From NCBI GenBank assembly GCA_911728455.2, contig OU452231.1, forward strand, positions 5,982,963 through 6,046,962: a stretch of 64,000 nt of DNA. Direction: 5' to 3'. This document shows, piece after piece, positions 38,764 to 49,100 of the stretch. The notes under the pieces were generated by a model. The model was given only the letters and a program-made list of their open reading frames with translations, was not told the origin of the DNA and searched no databases. The position numbers were made by a program, and so were the translations under genes. Source of the DNA: Marthasterias glacialis. Taxonomy: Eukaryota > Echinodermata > Asteroidea > Forcipulatida > Asteriidae. How positions within the stretch are numbered: position 1 is the stretch's first letter; every line of letters begins with the position of its first letter.

Positions 38764-41660
38764 CTATCAACAAGACAGAACTTACAGGTCAATTGAGACT
38801 AAATAAAGCACCAAAAAGAGAAGGAAAAAAGACAGAGAGCGAACACTTTTACACTTGAAAAATGCATACCAAGAGTCCCAGACATGTTTATTTTGGGAAG
38901 TTGATTCCATTTCTTTGTGCCTTTGAGAAAAGGGGGAAAAAAAACTCCATACAAAGAAACAAGCAAAAACTGAAAAATGGTCTAGAAACGAAAACAATTC
39001 TTAAAAATCACAGTGACATGGCTGTTTAGTGTTAACCCTTTAGTCACCGTAGTGCCCAAACCACCCGAAACCGCCCGGCCTTTTACTCACTGAACCACCC
39101 CAAATCGCCCAAAACATTATAATTATTAACCCTAACAGTCCCTATTCCATTAAACTCTAACAGCAGGTTTTGTTGGATTTTGTTGGAATGGGGACTGCAT
39201 GAGTAAATTGATCATGCTTTACATGGGTTCAGGCATACCACCATAATCAGAGTACCACAGTTTGGGTGTTGAGTTACCCATATGGTGTTGGAATTTGTTA
39301 GAGTGGGGAAGGATCCTCGTAAATCACTCAGGGGAGTTATAGTTAGTGGGACTGCAAAACAGCAATGAATGGTCCCACCATAGCAGTACATCACATCTAT
39401 GGGGCTGGAACAGAATGGAAAACATAGATTGAAAATCAACACAACTCTTTTGGGGGTTACCTTCTTAGCTGGGACGTAGGCATAAGGTACATTTCTGTCT
39501 TCACAGACTACAGGCAGGTGGCACATGACTTCTATTGGAGTGACGTCTCCGGCAAACACAACAAACCTTGAAAGGACAAGAGTGAAACAAGTTCAAAGTG
39601 TTGTGTGACTCCCATCTTGATTAAACTGAAAACTGTGCCAGATGGAACATAATTTGATTTATTTGTGATAATTGTAATCCTTGATCCTTCAACGATAACA
39701 GATCAGAGGGTCAGAACTCCCACAAAACACATCACATGCGTTTGGAGTATTTATGCAACTAAAAAGTATTCAATAGGCCGTATTTTTGACAGCAAGAGGG
39801 CGCAACACTAATTCCATTTTGAAAGTAAAAAAAAGAAGTTTTTTTTTTTTTTTTTTTTTTTTTGGGGGGGGGGTTTGACACACATGGTATGAATGTATAT
39901 ATATTTATAAAAAAAACTACTTTTAAAAAATTCCTTGCTCCCTAGGGCCACTTGCTCATAGGTGACCTAAATCCTCCACTATCCTCTCCCATGTCACTCC
40001 ACATCAAATTGTTTGGACTTACGTCAGATTGGAATGTCTAACCCAGTGATAATCAATTATCTGGGCCTACAACCCTTAGTCCTTTTGATTCCTTCATTTC
40101 GGAAAAGAGGATATAGAGAAGGATTTGTGAGGGTAAGGGTTAAATCTAGCAACAAAAAAGAAGTAAATCTTTTTTTTTTGATTGAATGTTTCCATACAAC
40201 TTACCCTTTTTCTCCTTTCCTGAGAAACTTCTGCACCTCCTTTACGCCCCTTCGCAGCATTTTCACTTTCGATGCTGAAAAATGAAAAGAATGCGTTAAT
40301 ACTGTTACTTGAACTAAACTACTTCAAAACTTCTACTTCTACTACTGTTTTTTACATGTGTAATCTAATACTCAGTCACTTTTTTCACCCATTACGACCC
40401 CAGCATCATAGCAAAAATTTGCAAAATATTCAGCACCAGCTGTCCTCTATGTGTGGGAGAAACAAAGCATTGCACAGTGAGTGCATACAGTTATACTCTG
40501 TGCACTCTCTGAAACAAAATGTCCGGGCAAACCTCAACTCCGGTATTTAGAATTTACCCAATGGTGTGTTTACACGTCACTCGTCTGCTGGCTCCGAAAA
40601 TGGCATGTACACAGACAGGTCATCCAGCGTCAACTGGTTAACATGGTTAATGTCTGTATGTGTTTGCAGATTAAACTCTGACATGTCTGGCAATAATCAC
40701 ATGGAGTGTCGTGGTCAAGCGGTCTAGTCCGTCAAACTTAAGTTCTGCAGTTTACTCCAGTTTACACGGTCGGCCTGGTAAAAGCTGACAACACGTTTAA
40801 AATGCACTGAAAAACCACCTTAGCAGATAAGTAAACCCCTTGAATATGTGTAAATGAGCCATAAATACCCAAATAACCTTCAATCTTTTACAAAAGCTGT
40901 GTTTTTAACTTATATAAATAAAAAACGATAATTTATCACAAACTAGTAACAACTTGTTGTACTCAAATGATTTTGAGTACAATTAAATGCCTTTTATTTC
41001 ATCTTCGATGTCTTGAGAAGCCAGTCCAGTACCCGGCCCCCAGTAGGCGATTTTCCAGCAATTTTGTAGATCCTTGGCTAGACCCAGTAACTGGGGCACT
41101 GGGACTCCTTTTTTGAGATTTTGACATTATCTGTCTTAAAACTCTACCAGTATGACCGATAAAGTCAAAATCGCAAAAAAGGAGTACAGTACCCCAGTTA
41201 ATGCAATAATCAGATAATCGGTCTAGTGAGTGCATGTCATACATGCATGTCATATACTTACTAACCTGCTAACACTATACACAATACAGTTAGACTAAAG
41301 TAAAAAGAGTAAGACAACAATTAATAAGAACTTAATTAAGATTAAGAACATCTCTGGGCTTAACCCCGTAACAAAATACTGCCCCTGCCAGGCAATAGGT
41401 AGTTTAGCACAGTAGCAGCAGTAACAATAAATAACATATTAACAGATGGGGCTATGCTCATGACGCTGTGGGCTAAGTAAGAAAGTACCTTTCTTTATAG
41501 TTTTGTAGAGTTTTTTGGTCAATTTTTTTGGAGCCAGAGGATTTGCTATTGGCGCAACTCTTTCAACCAACTCTTCGTATGTCAGCTCCTGTGGTTCATT
41601 TTCTTCAATTGATTCGTCTCTTTCTTTACGTTCCTTGTCTTTCTTTGGAGTTTTTCCCAT
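38638..41660 (-). CDS. NHP2: NHP2, H/ACA ribonucleoprotein complex subunit 2 (four exons, complete)
   Basis: Exons 41660-41489, 40274-40205, 39566-39461 and 38763-38638 join in phase to a 157-residue protein ending in TAA. Human NHP2 is 153 aa. NHP2 is an L7Ae/L30e-family RNA-binding protein. With dyskerin, NOP10 and GAR1 it forms the core of H/ACA snoRNPs and scaRNPs that pseudouridylate rRNA and snRNA, and of telomerase RNP, in nucleoli and Cajal bodies. Seen here: a Lys/Glu-rich N-terminus, [18 protein letters not shown], then [17 protein letters not shown], then [16 protein letters not shown] and [15 protein letters not shown], the family's RNA-binding and core motifs. The C-terminal exon reads [17 protein letters not shown] and ends QLPPPI. 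It is divergent from NUP107. Confidence 0.96.
39461..39566 (-). CDS. NHP2: NHP2 exon 3
   Basis: A 106-nt exon, phase 2 to 0, coding [17 protein letters not shown] and [18 protein letters not shown]. The acceptor is tttcaag and the donor gtaacc. Confidence 0.95.
40205..40274 (-). CDS. NHP2: NHP2 exon 2
   Basis: A 70-nt exon, phase 1 to 2, coding [17 protein letters not shown] and LRKGEKG. This is the most conserved RNA-contacting part of the L7Ae fold. The donor is gtaagt. Confidence 0.95.
40385..40650 (+). mobile_element. Fragment of CTTAACCAGTTG-family element (NHP2 region)
   Basis: The right end ccagcgtcaactggttaaca matches the terminus at 11215-11240. The internal sequence is heavily diverged. 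It lies in NHP2 intron 1. Confidence 0.45.
40708..40800 (+). mobile_element. SINE head fragment
   Basis: gtgtcgtggtcaagcggtct followed by cttaagttctgcagtttac, matching the head variant at 50566. Truncated after about 90 bp, in NHP2 intron 1 region. Confidence 0.65.
41078..41225. mobile_element. Diverged foldback MITE related to 43305-43430
   Basis: Left arm ctagacccagtaactggggc, right arm ending in the complement cggtctag. It shares ggagtacagtaccccagtta with the NUP107 intron 1 hairpin. It is just outside NHP2 exon 1, in intron 1. Confidence 0.75.
41489..41660 (-). CDS. NHP2: NHP2 exon 1
   Basis: Codes [17 protein letters not shown] through LYKTIKK (57 codons plus one base) to a gtactt donor. 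The ATG lies in aaaatggg, a fair initiation context. The basic and acidic N-terminal tail is typical of NHP2. Confidence 0.95.
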
Positions 41661-41856
41661 TTTAGTTGAGTGTGAAATAACTCAGTTGCGCTTCTCAAAC
41701 ACACGTGCAGCACCACTAACCAAGCTATGCAACACGTACACAGACTCCGTACACACGCGCACATAGAGATAGTTGGAAACAAACGTAGACTGGTTTTAGT
41801 TTCCGTTTTATAAGCAATGTACGTATAGGTAGGTGGGTTACCAGACCATCAATAAC

Positions 41857-42748
41857 TAGCTAACCGCGTATTGGGCACGAAATGCACCCGCAGATTCAGG
41901 AAAATTAGAATCCAATAGAATCCATGCAGTTTAAGGCGGTGAATTTTTCTTTTTCTTTTTTTTATTTTGAATGATTTTTTTTATTTTCTAACTTTATTGA
42001 ATAATAATTTTATAAAAATGTTTGTTATTTTTACTTTGTTTCAATGGGTTAGTGCAGAGAGGACCTTCATAACAACAGCAGTATTTTTTGTCCCAAAAAG
42101 CATTGTGAACAAACCAACTGAACATGGACAAAACTGTTCCGTAATTTTAAAATTTTACCCGCGCATAATTTTGGCTGTTCAAAATGACTGGAAAATGTAA
42201 AACGGTGTTAACCCTTGTTTGCTAGTTTATGAATAAGTTTAAAACAGAAATATGGATCAGTTAACTGTGTGATAAAGGTCCATGAAATTGTATGGGGAAT
42301 TCACTCGGGGAGATGAATTTCTGTGGGTGTTGGGTGGTGATGAAGGGTAGGGCTTAACACATGGAGGGGCATAATTAAGGGGCTCAGTGTAGGAGGGAGG
42401 GCTTAAAACTCATGGAGGGTTAACTTGAGGGGCTCATTGGAGGGGAGAGCTTTAAAACTTGGAGGGGGCATACTTGAGGGGCTTGGTGGAGGGGAGGGCT
42501 TAAAACTTGGAGGGGTACCTTGAGGGGCTCAGTGGAGGGGAGGGTTTAAAACTTGGAGGAGGCTCGGTGGAGGGGAGGGCTTAACTTGAGGGGTAGGGTA
42601 ACTTTGGGGTATTGCACTAATAAATTCAGAAAAAAAACGTTCGAAATAGAAAGAAAGAGAGAAAGAAAATTCACCGCCTTAAACTGCATGGTTTCTAATT
42701 TTCCTGAATACGCGGCTGGCATATTGAGGCGCAATACGCGGTAGCTTC
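41857..42748. mobile_element. Long-TIR element between NHP2 and NUP107
   Basis: About 90-bp inverted repeats: the left (41857-41955) contains accgcgtattg, attcaggaaaattagaa and gcagtttaaggcggtgaat; the right (42650-42748) carries their complements. The interior has a G-rich minisatellite. No transposase is seen. A target duplication is unclear (flanks share agcta). Confidence 0.8.
42351..42600 (+). repeat. G-rich minisatellite, about 46-49 bp unit
   Basis: About five degenerate units built on gagggcttaaaacttggagg and cttgaggggctcagtggagg. It lies inside the long-TIR element of the NHP2/NUP107 interval. Confidence 0.8.
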
Positions 42749-43018
42749 AGTCTGGTGTAAGTTCAAAGGTCAGGTCATAAGAATAATGATTCTGCGTTCT
42801 GAACAACCATCTCATTTTCTTTACAAATTGGTACAATACTCAAATCTTACGTATGTTGAAGCAGTGTTAATTTTATTGGTAATTTATTACTGTTAAGATT
42901 CTCATTGTTTACTTTTGTTTTATGGCCATTTTGTTCAACCGGATGCAGCCAGTCAGTCAGTGACCTCCTAGACCTAGGTTCGGGGTCACTGCGCTGGGGT
43001 CACTGTTTAATAAACAAG

Positions 43019-43174
43019 ATGGCGGGAATCAGAAGAAAGGACGATGAGCATGGTGGTCATCAGTCGCGTGTTGAACGTGAACAGTATCAGACGCGAAGAT
43101 CGGATGCTGGGGACAGGCAGCAATCGGTGTCGTTTCAAGAACCGCCTGACACCACACTGGAATTCATCTACCAG
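43019..43174 (+). CDS. NUP107: NUP107 exon 1
   Basis: Fifty-two codons from [13 protein letters not shown] to TTLEFIYQ. An in-frame ATG exists upstream at 42905, but 43019 has the better context (aagatgg) and a hydrophilic N-terminus. The exon ends at CAG|gcatga, a GC donor that keeps the frame into exon 2. Confidence 0.8.
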
Positions 43175-46100
43175 GCATGAACCTCTATATTTTTCGTTAT
43201 TTTCACTTTCAAAGTTTCAGTTTTGAGTTTGTTTAGTTTAGGAATTTAGTTTCATTCATTTTCAACACCAATTCAACCGTCCAACTTAGATCAAAATACC
43301 TAGTCTAGACCCAGTAACTGGGGCGCTGTACTCCTTTTTTGAGATTTTTGACATTATCTGTCGTACTAGCACGACAGATAATGTCAAAAATCTCAAAAAA
43401 GGAGTACAGCGCCCCAGTTACTGGGTCTAGGTCTATACCTAGTCCGAGTTACTGGACCCTACAACGGCAACGCTTTTTTAACATTTGGACCTACAATACA
43501 TACGCCAGATAAAGTCCAAATATAAAAAAAAGGAGGTTCCAATAACTCGGACTTGTCATTAGACCCAGTGCAGTAACTGGGCTGGGGCACTGTTTGAGTG
43601 TTAATACTGACATTGTGCCAATACGCTGGACTACCACAGCTTCTTGGCCCAACGAACCATGTTCTCTAAGATTTTTATCTGAAAATTTATCTGTTTTGAA
43701 GAAACATATCAGACACTATCTTATTCTTACCATCATATTAAATGGGAATATCTCCTGCGTATCTCAGGTGAGCTTCATGTTGATGTAGATGTCTTTGATG
43801 GATTTTGGAGCAGTTTTTTGTCACTCTCTATTTGGGAATTTGAAATTTGTACAAACACAGGTACCAAGTTTTGATGGAACTTCACTCATCGGACTGTGCA
43901 TAAGCTAGATCATGTACAAATGTTTAATAAGGCGTTGTTGGGTCCAGTAACTCTGACTAGTGTAGTATGAGGTTTTTCTTCATTAAATTTGTTTTTCATT
44001 ATTTGTAAATACTCTTTATTGTTGTACTGGCACAGACATCAAATCAACAGAAATGGCAGACTTGATTGAAGCCTATGGCTATACATGAATTCGCCCATAT
44101 CATTCAGTTTTTCATCAAATCATACGTGCTTTTATATGAGTATTTTTCATATTGGTCGAAAATGTACTACGTTAGGATTAGTATTGACTGTTGTTGGAAA
44201 TTTCGGATGAAGTGATGATTTTAAATTTGTAAAACATTAAATTTAAGAAAAGCAACTATTGCAGCTCATTTGGAACAGTTGACTGAAGCCATTTTTTAAT
44301 TTTATTTTGTTAACCTTTGTGTCTTGATAGTATTCCCAAAGACAGAGCCAGGGGTTTAATCCAGACAAAATGAATGAGGCAGTGGATAAGCAACGCAACC
44401 TGCGCCATGGACAAAGGTCTGTAATTTTTTCAAATACTGCTGTTGTATAAGTTGTGAATTACTATCTATCATTTCGTATTGATGTAACCTTTACTTAATT
44501 CACAAAGCAAAGTCTGTGGGTGCAAGTCCGTGGTGTGGCCGAGCGGTTAAGAGCTCCTGACTCAAGCTCTGGTGTTTCTGATCAGCAGAGTGTGGGTTCG
44601 AGTCCCGGTCAAGACACTTAACCAGTAGGCGCCAGATGCCGTGTATCAACATTAAAAAAACATTTAAAAAGTCTTTACTGTGTCGCTGTGCGGTATTATT
44701 TTTTTCTGAACTTTTGAAGTAAATTTTGTTTTGAGAATATTATTGTCACAATGAAACCCTGACTAAATAATGAAAAGACAACAAATGCTCTTTCAAAACG
44801 CATCATTTTTTAATTTTTTTTTCTCTTTCGAGATAGTGTGGAATGTTTTACCTTGATGATGCCCGAACCTTGAAGCCATGGCCGATAATAGGCCATGGCA
44901 TGGTGGAATCTCAAACTTAACTCCCATATGCCAGATACAGTGAAAAATAATGGTAGCAGCCTATCAATCTCTCATAGTCCTCGTTTATTCAACAAAAGGA
45001 CGAAGGTGTGGAATCTGGGATTACACAATAACCCCCGGAAAAAGGGAGATTTCAAGTATGAATTCCAGTTACCCTTGTCCCTCTTTGTACGGGGGAATCG
45101 AAGGGTAGCACGATAGGTAGATGCCTGTGCATGCTACACAATGGATTGTCCTAGGGTGTATATGGGTCATTCTACAAATTTGGGGTCCAAAGTGTGACGT
45201 TTTCCTGTCCTGTTACACCTGACGTGTGCAATTTAATCTGAAAATATCTTTAAATTTGACTTCAAACTGTTTTGATTTGTTCAGCATGTACTTTGCGTTA
45301 ACATAATCACTCTTGGAGGTAGAAGGCACCAAAGAGTGTGCTGTAAATGTATGAAATCTTGTGTCGGATGTAACAGGGACAACAATAAAAAACGGACCCC
45401 AAATTTATGGAATGAGCCATATACACGTCAGCCGGTCAACGGATGGCAACCAAAAGAGGATGCTCCGAAGTTGTTTCTGGCATTTCACGTCAACTGACAT
45501 GAAGTGGTTTAAACCCTCCTAATTGACCATTTAAAAACTCTTTAACCGCACAGGTTCTGTATGGTGGAACAACTGTGCCCACACTTGAGAACTGTGTAGT
45601 ATGCATTCACCACATATCAATGGCTGGCATAGTTTATCTACCATTCCAAATCACAGTGGATAATATTGAATGGTCAGACAGTTGGAAGGTTGATTGTGCA
45701 CTGTGTAGATTCATCACACGATATCATTCTGAAGGCTGGCACAGTTTATCTTTCATTGAAAACTATTGAAGACGGTGTTGAATTAGAATGAAGAAGTGTG
45801 AAGAAATGATGACTGATTAAAATCATAATCTGTCTCTAAAAATCATGAGGAATAATTGCGCTCGTTCAAAAAACTGCTGCCTCACAATCCTCTTATTTTG
45901 TTCATATTTGACTTTGTCTTGTTGTTACCAGGGAGGGAAGTAGACTGTCTTCTTATAATGTGCTGGATAATTCACCCCCAACCAGGGATGAAAAGAAGAG
46001 CCGCACGCTCAACAAAGACAGATTGATTGGAAGATGTATCCTTTCAACATACGTTATTTAATCCTTTGTCGGTTCATAATAAAGATAATAGTGATATACA

Positions 46101-49100
46101 TACATTCATAAATACCCCAGACAGTTTATCTGTTCTGATTGGTCGAGAGCATGTCACATGGGGGTGCTTAAACAGCTGATAATGACATGGCCGAGAGTGT
46201 TTATAACCAGTCAGCAGTTAAACTTCCGCCGGGCGCCAATTTACGAGTAGCGCAATCAATACTTACGGGTACTCAAAGTAAAGTCTATTAGTACGCGCAC
46301 GCAAGCGCAACTGTTGACAGTCACGTGCAATTTGACCCTTTGTGTAATGGAGCTTGAGGACTTGACAGGAATTGAAAAATAAATAAACAAAAAACAGGAA
46401 AGTTTCACGGATTCTCGGCAGGCGGAAGATACGGGCGAGGACTCAAAAAGGCTTTGGCGAATGACTCCATGATCCTGGGACAGGCCTCGAACTTCGTGTT
46501 GAAAAGGGCACGGCAATAAGTGCCTTGATTTTTGCAGCAATTTTGTGAGTGTAACAAGGGCACCACGGCAATTTTGTGAAATTTGGGGGCCACCACGGCA
46601 AAAACTTAATTTAACAAAATGCAAACTGCGCTAGTTTTTTGAGTCTCGATGATGAAAATAATTAATGAATTCTTACCCTTTACGAATTATCATCACCATT
46701 CATTCTGGGCCCGTAAATAAAAAGGAGTGTTATTTTATTCACTTTACGCATACTCTACATTGCCTTTTATTTTGCTGACGCTAAAATGTACTAAAACTGT
46801 GGTGAACGCGACACAAACTTCATAATAGCTGGTCGTCGATCGTACACACACACACACCGCACACACACACATCAGGAGCCATTTTCAAGCACGCTCCCGT
46901 CGCGCAGTTAACAAACACGCATACAGTATACAGGGCGCCAGTCGTGTGCAACATGGGGCCATGCTTCTACTGTACGGGTACCAATGACAGTTTACTTAAC
47001 ACTAACTATCGCACATGGACACCAGCGGTTTCGTATTGGGATTTTCCTACATATCCTTAGGACTGCAATGCGGCCCACACGAAACGTGGGTTGCATTGAA
47101 CCAACCGCTAGAGCAAGGACGAGTTTCTACACACACACACACACACACACACAGCGCTGTAAGTCTATTTTGTACGTTCTTTTGCGTGATATAAAGCTGG
47201 GGTAACTTTTTTCAGTTGTTCAACGACCATTTTTCTCGCCTGATTGTCTCTTTCAAAGCGGGTATTTTGGCAATTAATATGCATGTTACAATTTTTCAAA
47301 AGGGCACCGACGGCAGTTGGACAAAAAGGGCACGGCAATATATTGCCGTGAATTTTGGTTGATTTCGAGGGCATCACGGCAATGGCACAGGGCACCGACG
47401 GCAATTGCCGTCGGTGCCGTCGGTAATTTCGAGGCCTGCTGGGATGGTGAAAAGCACACAGTTCTCTGCCGGTGTAATTGAGCTGGTGGAACATGCCAAG
47501 GCAAGCTCATGTCCAACAAACATCCGGGAGTAGACGAAACAACAGGGTGACTCCGTCACCAAAATACGGGGAAGAAGAAACTCCTAAATAATGAAGTTTA
47601 GATTTCAAATAATGAACTGTAGATTTAGTTCAGAAAATCTCTCTTGCATAATAAATTCAGCTTTTCACTGCACTTGGTCAAGACGCATTTTCTCAAAATG
47701 CTCCACAAATGGGTTGCCAACGATCACAGGAAGCTTTGTAGCCTGCCTCCACAATTCCCCAAGTCTTGAGAATTAAGTGCAAAATATCTATATCTAATAT
47801 ATATTTATATACTTTTCTTGTTCCAGAAATTATCGAAATTGGTTAACTTTGAGATTCTAGCAACTTCTTTATGACCTTTAAGTTTCCAGCGACTTCTTAC
47901 AATTACATCAGCTTCCCGAAAAATAAACTTACAGACCACGAGAAAGGTCCATTCATTCACTAAAACTGTAATCGCCTCTTGGGGCCAACATTGGGTCACG
48001 GGCAGAATATTTAACACTTGCGGTTTAAATGTGCGTGCCATGGTACTACGTATACAATATAAAATACTCCGTTTTTCAACCGACAACAAATTTGGACTCA
48101 CAGATTTCAGATTCTTTCACTTTTTCTTGAAGGAGGCACATACATTGTAAATTCAATATTTATACAGTTTTACTTCTTTTTCTCAGACTGAAATAATAAT
48201 TTCAAAGTTCTCGATCAGAATTATCCTTAACCCCTTTGAGAAAGCTCCTGGGGTACTGGATCAGATAGCTGGAAAACCTTACACTCCAGGTATACGACAA
48301 CAATTACCACACACACCAGGCAGTGCCCTTAAACACAGCACATGTGAGTACTATCAAACTTTGGTGTGAACAAAGAAAAATTGACTAGAACAGGATTTGA
48401 ACTAAGCGACCTACCGGTTTACAAGCTGGCGCCCAACCAACTGAGCTACAGAGTCCTAATGTTGGCGGTCGCCCTTTTTTGTCAATATTTGTGTTCACCC
48501 CAAAGTGATTTATGATTACCCAGGCAGTTTCCCTTTTGGTTTATCGTTTGATATTTAAAGAGAAGGCACATCCCCCTTTAAGGTAATCTCCTTACAATAC
48601 CGCATCCCAGTTTGTATCGTAATCTGGGCGTGATCCCTGGCTATACGAGAGTATAGTATACGGTTGAGTGGCTTCTGACTGGAACCCTCCGAACAAAGTT
48701 ATTGACAAAATAGGGAGACCCGCAACTAAGGCTAGATAGCTCAATTGGTAGAGCACATTAATCCGGAGGTCGCAGATTCAAATCTCATTCTAGTCAATTT
48801 TTCTTAGTTCACCACCCCAAAAAAAGTTAATTTTAAAACTTGCTAAAATTTGTTATTTTTTAAGATACATTTTCGCTAACTCTTTTTTTTTCGTTTTCAC
48901 ATTTCAATTCACCTGTCATTCACATTTGCTCTAATTATGTTTAAGTTGCATAATAATAAACCACCCACCTGAGCTGATATGTTTTTTGGTTTTTTTTTTT
49001 CTTCTTTTTTAGAAATAAACGATGGTATTGTATTTAATTTGGTTATTCTTATATATTTAGAAACTGTTAATGATTTTTAAATTTAATTTTTGTTCTTTGA

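Larger units (their letters stand above)
41661..43018. promoter_or_regulatory. Head-to-head NHP2/NUP107 intergenic region (candidate bidirectional promoter)
   Basis: The two start codons are 1358 bp apart and diverge, the usual arrangement of a shared housekeeping promoter. The middle, 41857-42748, is a transposon-like inverted-repeat element. The original promoter is therefore likely the 196 bp next to NHP2 plus the 270 bp next to NUP107. The NUP107 ATG sits in caagatggcgg, which resembles the YY1 motif found at many housekeeping translation starts. No TATA box is evident. Promoter activity is inferred. Confidence 0.5.
43175..44330 (+). other. GC-AG intron 1 of NUP107
   Basis: The donor is CAG|gcatga and the acceptor gtcttgatag. 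No nearby GT gives an open join. GC donors are a known minor class of U2 introns, though +4 to +6 here (tga) depart from the usual strong context, so an unannotated alternative is possible. Confidence 0.65.

Noticed and set aside
42905-43018. Upstream in-frame ATG that would extend NUP107 by 38 residues
   Set aside because: The extension is hydrophobic and Cys-rich, unlike NUP107 N-termini, and the ATG at 43019 has a far better context.
44527-44620. tRNA-Leu gene
   Set aside because: A and B boxes and a CAA-type loop are visible, but acceptor pairing is poor and the same head recurs with SINE bodies at 9380, 54874 and 58007.
46256-46624. 122-codon minus-strand frame
   Set aside because: It runs into a transposon end at 46481 and lies in the U12 intron of NUP107; no domain seen.
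47439-47530. Protein-like readings across the 46481-47438 insertion site
   Set aside because: Two frames look coding for 25-30 codons, but each meets stops nearby and NUP107 exons 3 and 4 already join in frame across the intron.
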